This document shows positions 36,583 to 45,954 of a DNA stretch of 64,000 nucleotides, one piece after another. The position numbers and the translations under genes were made by a program. Location of the stretch: positions 868,001 to 932,000 of the forward strand of contig NZ_CP115300.1 in assembly GCF_027625935.1 (NCBI RefSeq), in the 5' to 3' direction. Below the pieces are notes generated by a model. The model did no database searches. It saw only the letters and a program-made list of their open reading frames with translations, and was not told where the DNA came from. This DNA comes from Streptomyces camelliae (lineage in GTDB: Bacteria > Actinomycetota > Actinomycetes > Streptomycetales > Streptomycetaceae). Position 1 is the stretch's first letter. Each line of letters begins with the position of its first letter.

Positions 36583-37599
36583 ATGACCGTACGTGTAGGA
36601 GTCATCGGCGCCGGCTGGATCGGCACGGAGCACATCCGGCGCCTCACCGACACCGTGACCGGGGCGCGGGTGACCGCGGTGACCGACATCGACGCCGACC
36701 GTGCCGCCGAGGCGGCAGCCCCGGTCGGTGCCCAGGTGCTGCCCGACGGCGCGGCGGTGGTCGCGGCCGACGACGTCGACGCGGTCCTCGTGACCTCCTG
36801 GGGTCCGACCCACGCCGAGCACGTCCTGAACGCGATCGCCGCCGGGAAGCCGGTGTTCTGCGAGAAGCCGCTCGCCACCACCGCCGAGGACTGTCTGAGG
36901 ATCATCGAGGCGGAGCAGGCCCACGGCCGGCGCCTGGTCCAGGTCGGTTTCATGCGCCGCTACGACGCCGGCTACCGGCAGCTGAAGCAGGTCATCGACT
37001 CGGGCCGGATCGGTGCGCCGCTGATCGTGCACTGCGCCCACCGCAACCCGACCGTCCCCGAGTCCTACACCTCGGCGATGGCCGCGCTCGACACGGCGGT
37101 GCACGAGGTGGACGTCCTGCGCTGGCTGCTGGACGACGAGATCGTCTCCACCCAGGTGATCACACCGCGCGCCACCGGCAAGCGGTTCGCGCACCTCAAG
37201 GACCCGCAGATCATGCTGTTCGAGACCGCCAAGGGCGTCCGTGTCGACCTTGAGGTCTTCGTCAACTGCCAGTACGGCTACGACATCCAGTGCGAGGCCG
37301 TCGGCGAAAAGGGCCTGGTGCGGCTGCCGGACCCGGCCGCGGTCGGGGTACGCACCGCCGGATCGCACAGCACCGAGGTGCTCACGGACTGGGTGGGGCG
37401 CTTCCGGGACGCCTTCGACACCGAGTTCCGCGAGTGGATCGCGGGCCTGGCGGCCGGCGACGAGCCCACCGGTCCCTCGGCCTGGGACGGCTACGCCGCC
37501 ACCGTGATCACGGCCGCGACGGTCGAGGCCCTGGAGTCCGGGCGCGTCGTCGCCACCGACCTCAAGCCCCGCCCCGCCTTCTACGGAGGTGCCGCGTGA
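36583..37599 (+). CDS. iolG: Gfo/Idh/MocA oxidoreductase, myo-inositol 2-dehydrogenase (IolG/IdhA)
   Basis: 338 residues from ATG 36583 (AAGGA upstream). The Rossmann domain opens [40 protein letters not shown] is the family EKP motif (catalytic Lys), and [20 protein letters not shown] gives the H-x-x-D catalytic residues. It oxidises myo-inositol to scyllo-inosose with NAD. Its stop overlaps the next start (GTGA). It is the only dehydrogenase in the operon. Confidence 0.93.
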   Translation: MTVRVGVIGAGWIGTEHIRRLTDTVTGARVTAVTDIDADRAAEAAAPVGAQVLPDGAAVVAADDVDAVLVTSWGPTHAEHVLNAIAAGKPVFCEKPLATTAEDCLRIIEAEQAHGRRLVQVGFMRRYDAGYRQLKQVIDSGRIGAPLIVHCAHRNPTVPESYTSAMAALDTAVHEVDVLRWLLDDEIVSTQVITPRATGKRFAHLKDPQIMLFETAKGVRVDLEVFVNCQYGYDIQCEAVGEKGLVRLPDPAAVGVRTAGSHSTEVLTDWVGRFRDAFDTEFREWIAGLAAGDEPTGPSAWDGYAATVITAATVEALESGRVVATDLKPRPAFYGGAA

Positions 37600-38462
37600 A
37601 GATCGCCATCGACCCGTACATGTTCCGCGCCCTGCCGATCGACGACATGGTGCGCACGGTGGCCGAACTCGGCTACGAATACATCGAGTTGTCCCCCCGC
37701 GACGACTTCATGCCGTTCTTCCTGCACCCGCGGGCGGACGACGAGCGCGTGGCCGGGCTGAAGAACTCCCTGCGCCGGCACGGGGTGAAGCTGTCCTCGG
37801 TGCTGCCGCTGTACAAGTGGTCGTCCCCGGACGAGACCGAGCGGCAGGCGGCCGTCCGCTACTGGAAGCGGATGATCGAGATCACCGCGGAGCTCGAATG
37901 CCCGCTGATGAACTCGGAGTTCAACGGCCGTCCCGAACGGGCCGCGGAGAGCGAGGCCGCGTTCTGGCGCTCGCTGGACGAACTGCTGCCCCTGTTCGAG
38001 CGGGAAGGCATCGCGCTGAACCTGGAGGCGCACCCGGACGACTTCTGCGAGGAGAACACCTCCGCGGTCGACCTGGTCCGCGCGCTCAACAAGCCGTGGG
38101 TGAACTACCTGTACTGCGCCCCGCACTCCTTCCACCTGTCCGGGGCCGACCCGGCGGCGGACATCGCGGGGATGATGCGCTACGCCGGCGACAAGCTGCA
38201 GCACGTCCACATCGCGGACTCCTTCAACCACAAGGGTTCCAGCGGGCTGCGCTACATCCTCAACCCGCCCGGCACCCCGGCCCGGATCCACCAGCACCTG
38301 GACATCGGCCAGGGCGAGGTCGACTGGGAGGCGTTCTTCGGTACCCTGCGGGAGCTGAAGTTCGACGGCGTGGCCACGGCATGCGTCTTCGCCTGGGAGG
38401 AGCGGGCCCGCGAGTCCTCGGCGTTCATGCTGGAGCGGATCACGAAGGAACTGGCCGCCTAG
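37596..38462 (+). CDS. Sugar phosphate isomerase/epimerase, IolH/IolI-like
   Basis: 288 residues from GTG 37596, overlapping the iolG stop by four bases and preceded by GGAGG. AP-endonuclease-2-type TIM barrel: [79 protein letters not shown] and [20 protein letters not shown], with Glu/Asp/His metal ligands. In C. glutamicum the corresponding gene is called iolH; the activity may be inosose isomerisation but is not settled. It is the last gene of the operon; a strong hairpin follows 16 bases after the stop. Confidence 0.88.
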   Translation: MKIAIDPYMFRALPIDDMVRTVAELGYEYIELSPRDDFMPFFLHPRADDERVAGLKNSLRRHGVKLSSVLPLYKWSSPDETERQAAVRYWKRMIEITAELECPLMNSEFNGRPERAAESEAAFWRSLDELLPLFEREGIALNLEAHPDDFCEENTSAVDLVRALNKPWVNYLYCAPHSFHLSGADPAADIAGMMRYAGDKLQHVHIADSFNHKGSSGLRYILNPPGTPARIHQHLDIGQGEVDWEAFFGTLRELKFDGVATACVFAWEERARESSAFMLERITKELAA

Positions 38463-38477
38463 CCGCTCGCCTGCCGT

Positions 38478-38513
38478 GCCCGGCGGCCCGCGTACCGACG
38501 CGGGCCGCCGGGC
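38478..38513 (+). terminator. Terminator of the inositol operon
   Basis: A 15-bp perfect stem (GCCCGGCGGCCCGCG) with loop TACCGA, 16 bases after the last iol stop, followed by GTTCC. Confidence 0.9.
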
Positions 38514-38635
38514 GTTCCGCTGTCCACGGCGGGGGCAGGGGCGCCATCACTCGTACGGGTGTACCGGTCCGGCTGTCCGTGGCATCCGGAGGGGTGCGTC
38601 GTTCGGCACTAGTGTGATGTTTGCCATGTAGGGCC

Positions 38636-38707
38636 ATGATCGGAGGTGAACGGGCAACGTTCCCCTTCATGCCCCACGCCAATCCTCTGCGGCAGGTGAT
38701 TCGATGA
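38636..38707 (+). CDS. Possible 23-codon upstream ORF coupled to the acyltransferase
   Basis: ATG 38636 opens a 23-residue frame (MIGGERATFPFMPHANPLRQ plus VIR) whose TGA overlaps the acyltransferase ATG as ATGA. The next gene's own ribosome-binding site is weak (AGGTG), so translational coupling would make sense, but the peptide's own start context (TAGGGCC) is also weak. Confidence 0.3.
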   Translation: MIGGERATFPFMPHANPLRQVIR

Positions 38708-39873
38708 CCACGGCGACGACCCGGACGCTCCGGACGACGCCGCACACCCCTGACGGCCAAGCGACCGCCAGGGACTCCCCGCGCGCCGCCAACCCCTCAC
38801 TGCCGTCCCTGACCGGACTGCGGTGGATGGCGGCGCTGCTGGTGTTCGGACTGCACGTGAACAACTTCGGTTACTACGGCGGCACCGGTGGCCGCCTGGT
38901 GTACTGGGGCTTCAGCTCCGGTGCGGTCGGAGTGTCGTTCTTCTTCGTGTTGTCCGGCTTTGTACTCACCTGGTCGGCGAGACCCCACGACCGGGCGCTC
39001 GGCTTCTGGCGGCGCCGCATCGCCAGAATCTATCCGGTGCACCTCGTGACGGTCGGCCTCGCGTTCCTGCTGGCGCTCACGCTGGAGCGCAACACACAGC
39101 CGACGCCGAAGCAGGCGGTGGCCAATGTGCTGCTGCTGCATTCCTGGTGGCGGCCCTGGTGGCAGACGCTCAACCCGGTGAGCTGGTCCCTGGCCTGCGA
39201 GGCCTTCTTCTACGCGTCCTTCCCGCTGCTGATCCTGCTGCTGCGCAGGCTCGGCGTGCGCGGATCGGTCGCGCTGGGCGGGCTGTCGCTGGTGGCGATC
39301 GTGGTGATCTCGCGGGCGGACTCCCAGCACTGGTGGACGTACGCGCTGTACTCGTTCCCGGCCGCCCGGCTGCCCGAGTTCGTCCTCGGCGCGGTCACCG
39401 CGCGGCTGGTCCTGCTCGGCCGCTGGCGCGGACCCGGCCTGGAGGCCTCGCTCGCCCTGGCGATCATCGGCTATTTCCTGGTTCCGCAGGCTCCGCTCGG
39501 CTACTCCGCGACCATGTGCACGATCCTCGGCTTCAGCCTGCTGATCCCGGCGGCGGCGAACGCGGACCTGAAGGGGCTGCCGTCGATGTGGCGCGGCCGG
39601 CGGATGGTACGGCTCGGAGAGCTGTCCTTCGCCTTCTACATGGTCCATCTGCTGGTGCTGCGCGCGGGGACGCACCTGCTCGGCATCAAGCCGCACTTCG
39701 GCGGCCTGGCGGGGACGGCCGTGACCGCGACCGTGTTCGCCCTCTCGCTCGCCCTGTCCTGGCTGCTCTACGAGACGGTGGAGCTCCCGGCGAGACGTCT
39801 GCTGCTCCGCCGGCGCCGCCCGGCCGCCAAGGCGGCCGCCCACCGCGAGGCCCAGGCCGCGACGAGAGACTGA
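38704..39873 (+). CDS. Membrane acyltransferase (acyltransferase 3 family)
   Basis: 389 residues with about ten hydrophobic helices. The family's conserved start SLTGLRWMAALLVFGLHVNN contains the catalytic R-x(10)-H pattern, followed by FSSGAVGVSFFFVLSGFVLT and FWRRRIARIYPVHLVTVGLA, the R-R-x-x-R-I/L-Y-P box. NPVSWSLACEAFFYASFPLL is the W-S-L-x-x-E-x-x-Y/F motif. Such proteins acetylate or acylate extracellular sugars, macrolides or cell-wall polymers from the membrane; the substrate is unknown. It is followed by a strong terminator and convergent to the chaplin gene. Confidence 0.92.
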   Translation: MTTATTRTLRTTPHTPDGQATARDSPRAANPSLPSLTGLRWMAALLVFGLHVNNFGYYGGTGGRLVYWGFSSGAVGVSFFFVLSGFVLTWSARPHDRALGFWRRRIARIYPVHLVTVGLAFLLALTLERNTQPTPKQAVANVLLLHSWWRPWWQTLNPVSWSLACEAFFYASFPLLILLLRRLGVRGSVALGGLSLVAIVVISRADSQHWWTYALYSFPAARLPEFVLGAVTARLVLLGRWRGPGLEASLALAIIGYFLVPQAPLGYSATMCTILGFSLLIPAAANADLKGLPSMWRGRRMVRLGELSFAFYMVHLLVLRAGTHLLGIKPHFGGLAGTAVTATVFALSLALSWLLYETVELPARRLLLRRRRPAAKAAAHREAQAATRD

Positions 39874-39877
39874 GCAG

Positions 39878-39919
39878 CCGTGTGCCGGCTCCCGCCCAGG
39901 TGCGGGAGCCGGCACACGG
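39878..39919. terminator. Bidirectional 18-bp hairpin
   Basis: CCGTGTGCCGGCTCCCGC and its exact complement around the loop CCAGGT, between the convergent acyltransferase and chaplin genes. Confidence 0.9.
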
Positions 39920-39925
39920 CGGGCG

Positions 39926-40168
39926 TCACCCGTTGACGCATACGTTCCCGGGAGCCGGGTTCAGCAGGCCGACGAGGTTGATGCTGTTGCCGCAGACGTT
40001 GGCGTCGACATCGACCGGAATCTGGATGACATTGCCCGAGACGACGCCCGGGCTGTTGCCGGCGACACCGACGACGGGCGTGGGGTCGGCGGCGAAGGCG
40101 GTCGCCGAGCCTCCTGTGGCGAGGACACCCGCGAGCACGGCCGTTGTGGCGAAACTGCGAAGACGCAT
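39926..40168 (-). CDS. Short chaplin (hydrophobic aerial-growth surface protein)
   Basis: 80 residues from ATG 40168 (GAGG upstream; a further upstream ATG lacks a signal-like start). A signal peptide ends at AFA (about 26). The remaining ~54 residues are one chaplin domain: VAGNSPGVVSGNVIQIPVDV, DANVCGNSINLVGLLNPAPG and NVCVNG with the two Cys (59 and 77) that form the family disulphide. Short chaplins assemble into amyloid-like films on hyphae and spores. The letter (D to H) cannot be assigned without alignment. It is specific evidence for a Streptomyces-like organism. Confidence 0.95.
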   Translation of the reverse strand: MRLRSFATTAVLAGVLATGGSATAFAADPTPVVGVAGNSPGVVSGNVIQIPVDVDANVCGNSINLVGLLNPAPGNVCVNG

Positions 40169-40269
40169 GATCTGCCTCACTGGTTGACGTTGGGGCGTTT
40201 CCATCACACCCGCGCCCCGCGCCGTCCGCCTCTTCGAGTACGCCGTTCGTGGGCCCGCACGGGTCCCCT

Positions 40270-41622
40270 TCAGAACCGCAGGCCGTGTCCCCGTGTCAGG
40301 ACCAGGTACGGGTCGTGGCGCCGTTTGGCGTCCGCGAGAGCCTGCCAGCGGCTGCCGTAGTGGTCCCGCCAGTCGGTGTCCGACATGGGCAGGGCGTTGA
40401 CCGGATAGGCGACGGCACCCTGGGACCGGGCGAGTTCATAGACCTTGCGGTTGGCGGCCACCATCGCCGCGGCCGTCTCGGGGCTGCCGGGCGGCGCCGT
40501 GCGCAGCAGGGCGAACAGATACAGGACGTCGCCGGGCGGGCGCTGGAAGAGAGGGGCGCGCAGCCGGGCGGACAGGAGCGGGTACAGCAGGACGAGACCG
40601 GTCTCGCGCAGATCGCTGAAGGCCGGGTCGGCGAGTACGGCGCGGACGAGGGGCTCGGCGCGGTCGTGCGGGAGGAGCAGGTTGAGCCACGGGTGCGGGT
40701 GCAGCCACTCCCCCGTCTCGGTGAGGACCTCTTCGTCCGTGTCCACGCGGTGTGCGAACTCGGCGTAGCTGAGGTCGGTGGTCTCGACGGCGGTGGGGTC
40801 GTGGGCGAGGCCGGTGAGCATGAGGGCGTCGTCCGGCGGGAGTTGGCCGGTGTGCGGGGCCACGGCCTCGATCAGGTACGGCCGGCTGTCGTCGGCCGGG
40901 CGGGCCTGGCCCTCCAGATGGGCGAAGCGCCCTTCCTCGGCGAGCATCCGCTGGTCGGCCAGGAAGCGGGTGAGGTCGGTGTAGGAGAGGCAGTAGCGGC
41001 GGACCCGGGCGGGTGCGGGGACCAGCCGCAGGGTGGCGGAGACGATCACGGCGCACTGGCCGAGCCCGGCGAGCACGGTGTGGAAGAGCTCCGGATCCCG
41101 GTCGGGCGAACAGAAGCGGTGCTCGCCGGCGCCGGTCACCACCTCCAGTTCCAGGACCTGGTCCGCGACCAGGCCGTGCCGGTGGCCGGCGCCGCCGAGC
41201 CCGCCCGCCGACAGCACGCCGCCGACGCTCGCGCCCAGGTAGTCGGTGAGGACGGGCGGTGTGAGTCCGTGCGGCAGGGTGGCGGCGAGCACGTCCCGCC
41301 ACAACACGCCTGCAGCTGCGACCACTTGACTGTCCGTCACGGGCCCGACCGGCCCCATCCCGCGCAGGTCCACGACGATCCCGCCGTCCGCCTGCCCCTG
41401 GCCGTACATCGAGTGCCCGCCGCCGCGCACGCTCACCGGGATGCCCCGGGGCCCGGCGTACTCCAGCAGGCGCTGGATGTCGGCGACGGACCGTGGGCGC
41501 AGTACGGCGCGCGGCACAGCCCGGACGAGGTGCCCGAAGTCCTCCGTTACGTCATGGAGGGCGTCCGGGCGGGTGTCCAGGGCCGGACCGAGGTGTGCGG
41601 CGAGGTCGTGGGCCGTCGTCAT
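40270..41622 (-). CDS. FAD-linked oxidase, cytokinin-dehydrogenase-like
   Basis: 450 residues from ATG 41622, no signal peptide visible. The PCMH-type FAD domain occupies about 25-200: AVLRPRSVADIQRLLEYAGP, VSVRGGGHSMYGQGQADGGI (the position where many members attach FAD through His) and ASVGGVLSAGGLGGAGHRHG. The C-terminal half has the cytokinin-binding domain look, with YPVNALPMSDTDWRDHYGSR and the terminal DPYLVLTRGHGLRF. It probably oxidises an alcohol or amine, with O2 or another acceptor; the substrate is unknown. Confidence 0.85.
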   Translation of the reverse strand: MTTAHDLAAHLGPALDTRPDALHDVTEDFGHLVRAVPRAVLRPRSVADIQRLLEYAGPRGIPVSVRGGGHSMYGQGQADGGIVVDLRGMGPVGPVTDSQVVAAAGVLWRDVLAATLPHGLTPPVLTDYLGASVGGVLSAGGLGGAGHRHGLVADQVLELEVVTGAGEHRFCSPDRDPELFHTVLAGLGQCAVIVSATLRLVPAPARVRRYCLSYTDLTRFLADQRMLAEEGRFAHLEGQARPADDSRPYLIEAVAPHTGQLPPDDALMLTGLAHDPTAVETTDLSYAEFAHRVDTDEEVLTETGEWLHPHPWLNLLLPHDRAEPLVRAVLADPAFSDLRETGLVLLYPLLSARLRAPLFQRPPGDVLYLFALLRTAPPGSPETAAAMVAANRKVYELARSQGAVAYPVNALPMSDTDWRDHYGSRWQALADAKRRHDPYLVLTRGHGLRF

Positions 41623-41674
41623 GCCGGAATCACATCAGACGGCGGGGCGCACGTCGAGAAGGCCGTGAACTCCC

Positions 41675-42496
41675 CTACGGCGTCTGGTGCTTGACCAGTT
41701 CCAGCAGTGCGGCGTGGGTCTCCGGGTCGGCGGCCGCGATCAGCCCGCCCGCGCCGCTGAGCACGGGCTCGCCGTGCAGGCCGGTCACCGTGCAGCCCGC
41801 CGCCCGGCACAGCGCGATGCCGGCCGCGAAGTGCACGCTGTCGCGCAGGTCGCCGTCGGTGACGTAGGCGGCCCGGCGGCCGGCGGCGACCCAGGCCACG
41901 GCGAGGGTGCTGGAGATCACCCGGGGCCGGAACCGCTCCGCGAAGCCCGGGTCGGCCAGGAGGCGGGCGGCCTGGAAGCCGGGGGCGTCGGGGAACGGCG
42001 GGTCGAGGTTGACGTCGACCAGCGCGGAAGCGGCCGTCGGTGTCAGCTGCTCGTCGGTGCCGTCGGCCGAGCGCACCCAGGCCGCGTCCCCGTCGGTCCA
42101 GAACACCTCGCCGCTGAACGGGTCGGCCGTGGCGGCGGCCATGACCAGCGCGTCCTCCCGCAGGGCGACGTTCACGCCGGCGAGCATGGTCCGCACGGCG
42201 TAGTTGAGGGTGCCGCACAGCGGGTCGACGAGCCAGCGGCGCCGGGCGTCGGCGGCACCGGAGCGTCCGCTCTCCTCGCCGGTCACGGCGTCGTCGGGGC
42301 GGGCGGCACGCAGCACGTCCAGGATGGCCCGCTCGGCGGCCAGGTCCGCCTCGGTCGCGAAGTCGCCGGCGGACTTGTCGTAGCGCGCGAGCCGGCCGCC
42401 GTAGAGGTCACGGACCACGGCGGCGCCCGCCTGGGCCGCGGTCAGCGCCAAGCGGGCGTCGGATCCCTTGCCGGATTCCCCGTTGATGATCGACAT
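41675..42496 (-). CDS. Inositol-monophosphatase-family protein with altered metal site
   Basis: 273 residues. The FBPase/IMPase fold is clear: SAGDFATEADLAAERAILDV, TGEESG (metal Glu pair, about 73-76) and WLVDPLCGTLNYAVRTMLAG. In classical members the motif is DPxDGT; here Asp 94 is replaced by Cys (DPLCGT), and the C-terminal W-D motif is DSVHFAAG. With one metal ligand missing, phosphatase activity could be changed or lost, although similar DPLCGT proteins appear to be a conserved actinobacterial subgroup. It is not linked to the iol operon. Confidence 0.82.
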   Translation of the reverse strand: MSIINGESGKGSDARLALTAAQAGAAVVRDLYGGRLARYDKSAGDFATEADLAAERAILDVLRAARPDDAVTGEESGRSGAADARRRWLVDPLCGTLNYAVRTMLAGVNVALREDALVMAAATADPFSGEVFWTDGDAAWVRSADGTDEQLTPTAASALVDVNLDPPFPDAPGFQAARLLADPGFAERFRPRVISSTLAVAWVAAGRRAAYVTDGDLRDSVHFAAGIALCRAAGCTVTGLHGEPVLSGAGGLIAAADPETHAALLELVKHQTP

Positions 42497-42553
42497 GGGC
42501 GCAGGATAGTCAGAAGTCCCGTGGTGCCTTGAGCGTTTGTGTGCCTCGAAGGT

Positions 42554-44341
42554 TCAGGCAGCGCTGAGAGACAGCGTCTGTTCCCCCGCGCTGCGGCCCC
42601 CGCCCACGGCACTCCCGCCACCGTCCGTCCACGTGCGCACCGGCGTTGTCTCGGCGAAGCGGCCAACCGTGCCGGAGAGGCCGAGCACAAGGCCGCTGTA
42701 GCGGTTGACCAGGCGATAGCCGTGGCCGTCGGCATTCACGATCACGAACCACTGCTGTCCGACGGCCGGCCCGCCGGCAGGTGCCCGGGTGACGGTGGGC
42801 CGGGCGCCCCAGGCACGGCCCGCCGTGGAGCCGGAGTCGACGCCGAGCAGCTGTCCGCTCGCCGCATTGGCGATGGTGAAGGCGCCGTCGCCGGTCGGTG
42901 TGAAGACCCAGGTGTCGCGGCCGGATGCGGCGGGCCGGGCCAGCGAGGTGGTCGCGGAGCCGCCGGTCACCTGGGCGAGGAGCCGGCCCGTGCCGTTGGC
43001 GATGCGGTAGCGGCGGCTCGTGTCCATGGGCGCGGCCGCGGGCCTGGCGGAGTCGACGGTGATGTCCACGTACTCTCCGGAGGCGTCGTGCGAGCAGCCG
43101 AAGGAGCAGTAGGAGCGGAAGGTCCTGCCGACGATCGTGGAGCTGGTGCGGTTGGCGCGGTCGAGGAACCAGCGGTACCAGGAGGCGTTGGTGTAGCTGC
43201 CGGTGTCCCCGATGAGGTGCCACTTCTGCGTGGTCAGATCGTCGGTGGCGTAGAGGTACTGCGGTGAGGTGCCGCTCTGGTCGACGGCCTGCGGTGTGCC
43301 GATGTAGAGGCCGAGATAGGCGTCGTAGGTGATGTTCATGACGAACAGCGGCGAGGTCGGGGGCATCGTGCCGGCCGCGATCTGCTGGGCGGCGGTGCCG
43401 GTGTGGGCGGGGTCGTACTCGGCGGAGGCGGGTGTGTACCCGGTGGGGTGTCCGGCGTCCACGGGGACGATGTCGCTCTCCTTGCCGCCGGTGCCCGGCT
43501 GGGACCAGGCGCCGTCGTACCACTTCTGCCAGGAGCCGGGAGCCATCTTGGCGGCGATCGGGGCGCGGGCGACGTGCTCGTAGAAGGCCTTCCAGCCGCC
43601 GCTCTTGTCGATGATCCGGGAGCCGTAATAGACGTAGAAGTAGCCGGAGGCGGTGTCGGCGAAGAGGCGCTGGTCGCCGTCGCCGTAGGAGTACGTCTGG
43701 TTCGGGAAGGCCGTCGTGTCGCCGCGCTCGGTGCTGTACGGGGACGTGATCACATGGTCCTTGACGGTCCAGGTGTGGCCGCGGTCGGTGGAGACGGCGT
43801 AGTCGATGGCGTCGAAGTGCAGTCCGTCGCCGAAGGGCTGCGGGGTGAACTCGTTGTGCACCAGGCCGTACCAGTCACCGGTGTCGGGGTCGACCCACAT
43901 CCCGGACAGGTCGCAGTAGTTCTTCTGGGCGTAGCCGGAGCCGCTCGGCGCGTAGGTCGCCTCCCGGCCGGTGGGGCTGTTGTTGCAGCGCCAGGTCGTG
44001 TCGTCGTTGCGGTCGGCGGGGTTGGCCGGGTTCACCGCCTTGCTCAGGGTGTTGTCGAAGCTCGCGGAGTCGAAGTTCTTGCCGGTGTAGAAGTCCCAGG
44101 TGCGCGGGTCCTTGGCGCCGTACAGGGCGGCGGACTGCTGGTAGTGGAAGGTGCCGTCCCGGTCCAGGTACGGGGTGGCGGGGGTGTCCGTGGGGTGGGT
44201 GAAGGGCACCGGGGTCCCCACGGTCACGCTGTAGGTGGCGTCGGCGGGTGCGGCGGCCGTCGCCGGGGATGCGAGGCCGCCGCCCAGGACCAGGGCGACG
44301 GCTGCGGCGACGGCGCCGCCGGCTCTGTTCAAGAGTCGCAA
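42554..44341 (-). CDS. Secreted beta-propeller hydrolase-like protein with ricin-type lectin domain
   Basis: The TTG at 44341 is chosen because AAGGAG lies six bases upstream and the product then begins MRLLNRAGGAVAAAVALVLG, a signal peptide ending near ATAAA; 595 residues in all. The first ~430 residues look like a five-bladed propeller of the GH43/32 kind (TPYLDRDGTFHYQQSAALYG, GMWVDPDTGDWYGLVHNEFT, YAVSTDRGHTWTVKDHVITS). The last ~140 form a ricin-type trefoil (RYRIANGTGRLLAQVTGGSA, QWFVIVNADGHGYRLVNRYS). It likely binds and acts on polysaccharide outside the cell; the substrate is unknown. Confidence 0.85.
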   Translation of the reverse strand: MRLLNRAGGAVAAAVALVLGGGLASPATAAAPADATYSVTVGTPVPFTHPTDTPATPYLDRDGTFHYQQSAALYGAKDPRTWDFYTGKNFDSASFDNTLSKAVNPANPADRNDDTTWRCNNSPTGREATYAPSGSGYAQKNYCDLSGMWVDPDTGDWYGLVHNEFTPQPFGDGLHFDAIDYAVSTDRGHTWTVKDHVITSPYSTERGDTTAFPNQTYSYGDGDQRLFADTASGYFYVYYGSRIIDKSGGWKAFYEHVARAPIAAKMAPGSWQKWYDGAWSQPGTGGKESDIVPVDAGHPTGYTPASAEYDPAHTGTAAQQIAAGTMPPTSPLFVMNITYDAYLGLYIGTPQAVDQSGTSPQYLYATDDLTTQKWHLIGDTGSYTNASWYRWFLDRANRTSSTIVGRTFRSYCSFGCSHDASGEYVDITVDSARPAAAPMDTSRRYRIANGTGRLLAQVTGGSATTSLARPAASGRDTWVFTPTGDGAFTIANAASGQLLGVDSGSTAGRAWGARPTVTRAPAGGPAVGQQWFVIVNADGHGYRLVNRYSGLVLGLSGTVGRFAETTPVRTWTDGGGSAVGGGRSAGEQTLSLSAA

Positions 44342-44475
44342 ACTGTGCTCCTTGTTGCCGAGGGTTCCGAAGGTCCGGTCGCACGGAACGATCCGGCCCC
44401 GGCGGTTTCCCCGGCAATGGACTCCAGTGCTCCGCCTCTTGCACTTTCGCGAGCGTGTCCGACCGGTGGTACCGC

Positions 44476-45642
44476 TCAGGGCTCCTCGGGCGGGGTGGCG
44501 GACAGCGGGCTGTCCCAGGCCAGTTGGCGCAGGAGCGCCGCGTCCGGGTCGGCGGGTCGTGCCACGACCGGGCCCGGGCGGGCCTGGTTGTGTCCGGCGC
44601 GCGAAATGCCGCCGCTGACGGTGATGTTGTGCTCCACGCGCGGGCGGCGATGCGCCTCGTAGGCGGCGAACGCGGCGGGCAGGCCGGGCAGATCGCGCAG
44701 CGCCTTGGCGAGCACGACGGCGTCCTCCAGCGCCATCGAGGCGCCCTGGCCGGTCGCCGGGGAGGCGGCGTGGGCGGCGTCGCCGACGAGCAGCACGCGT
44801 CCGGTGTGCCATACGGCGCCGAGCGGCAGTTCGGTGGCGTTGGTGACCAGGACGGAGCCGGCGGAGGCGGCGGCGATGCCGGCGGCCGGTGAGGCGTCCT
44901 TGCGCAGCAGCGGCAGCAGCTCCTCGCGCCAGGCGACCTCGTGCGCGGTTCCGTCGGCGGGCAGCGCGTCCGTGTTCACCCGGGCGAACCAGTACGTCTC
45001 TCCCGCCGGTGACACCGCGTAGCCGAATGTGGTCTCGCTGCCCCGGACGAAGGTGATGGCGCCGGTCGGGTCCGCGGCGGCAGCGGTGCCGGTGTAACCG
45101 TAGAAGATTCGCTGCCCCGAGTAGCCGGGCCGGACCCCGGGGGTGAGGATCTCGCGCACCGTGGAGTTGAGCCCGTCGGCGCCGACCAGGAGATCCGCCT
45201 CGGCCGTGGTCCCGTCGGAGAAGTGCGCGGTGACGCCGTCCGAGCCCTCGGTCACACCGGTCAGGCGCACGCCGTGGCGCAGCGGGACACCGCGCCGGGC
45301 CGCCTCCCGCTGCAGGGCCGCGTTCAGCTCACCGCGGCGCAGGCAGCGGTAGTGCAGGGCGGGGTCGGCCACCTCACCGAGCGGCGCGTGCGCCTGCTCG
45401 ATGCCCTGGCTGTCCAGCAGCCGCAGCGAAGTCAGCGGAAAGCCGATGGCCGTCACCGCGTCCGTGGCGTCGAGCTGCGCCAGGGCGCGCATCCCGTTGC
45501 TCGCCAGGGTCAGAAACGCGCCGATGTCGGCCGCCGTGTCGGGGTGTGCCTCGTACACGGTGACGTCGTACCCCGCCTTGCACAGCCCGAGCGCGGCCGC
45601 GGTCCCCGCGATTCCGCCCCCGACGACCAGTACCTTCGTCAC
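44476..45642 (-). CDS. FAD-dependent monooxygenase (p-hydroxybenzoate hydroxylase fold)
   Basis: 388 residues from GTG 45642; TTG 45657, with GGGGAG at good spacing, would add five residues and may be the true start. VTKVLVVGGGIAGTAAALGL is the GxGxxG dinucleotide fold, DLLVGADGLNSTVREIL is the DG motif contacting FAD and NADPH, and RVLLVGDAAHAASPATGQGA is the GD motif. Such enzymes hydroxylate aromatic or polyketide-like substrates. No biosynthetic cluster surrounds it, so the target is unknown. Confidence 0.9.
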   Translation of the reverse strand: MTKVLVVGGGIAGTAAALGLCKAGYDVTVYEAHPDTAADIGAFLTLASNGMRALAQLDATDAVTAIGFPLTSLRLLDSQGIEQAHAPLGEVADPALHYRCLRRGELNAALQREAARRGVPLRHGVRLTGVTEGSDGVTAHFSDGTTAEADLLVGADGLNSTVREILTPGVRPGYSGQRIFYGYTGTAAAADPTGAITFVRGSETTFGYAVSPAGETYWFARVNTDALPADGTAHEVAWREELLPLLRKDASPAAGIAAASAGSVLVTNATELPLGAVWHTGRVLLVGDAAHAASPATGQGASMALEDAVVLAKALRDLPGLPAAFAAYEAHRRPRVEHNITVSGGISRAGHNQARPGPVVARPADPDAALLRQLAWDSPLSATPPEEP

Positions 45643-45954
45643 ATCCGTCCCGCTCAAGTGCTGCTCCCCGTGCCGACAGTGGTGGTCACCATCTAAGGGC
45701 AGCGCCGGTGCGGCGGGGGCGGGAACGGCTGAGATCCGGACAGGCTCGGGGGTGATGAGACGGAGGCTCGCCTCGACGATCTCCGCGTTGGTGAATGCGG
45801 TGCATCGGGCCTGCCGCTCCGCCGCGTGCGCGTCGCACCTCCGCCCCCGTGCGTCGCATCCGCGTGGCACGTCGTGAGGCGCTGTGCACACACGGTGCCC
45901 GGGTGCGCCCCCGCGATGACGGGTTTTTGACGGGGAATTGGGTACGTCCCGGCC
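45643..45954. other. Divergent intergenic region, no gene seen
   Basis: About 310 bases between the monooxygenase and the Ppx/GppA gene. It is less regular in codon bias than the flanks. TTTTTGACGGGGAATTGGG at about 45928-45946 resembles promoter elements but lies too close to the Ppx start to assign. I see nothing else. Confidence 0.4.
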
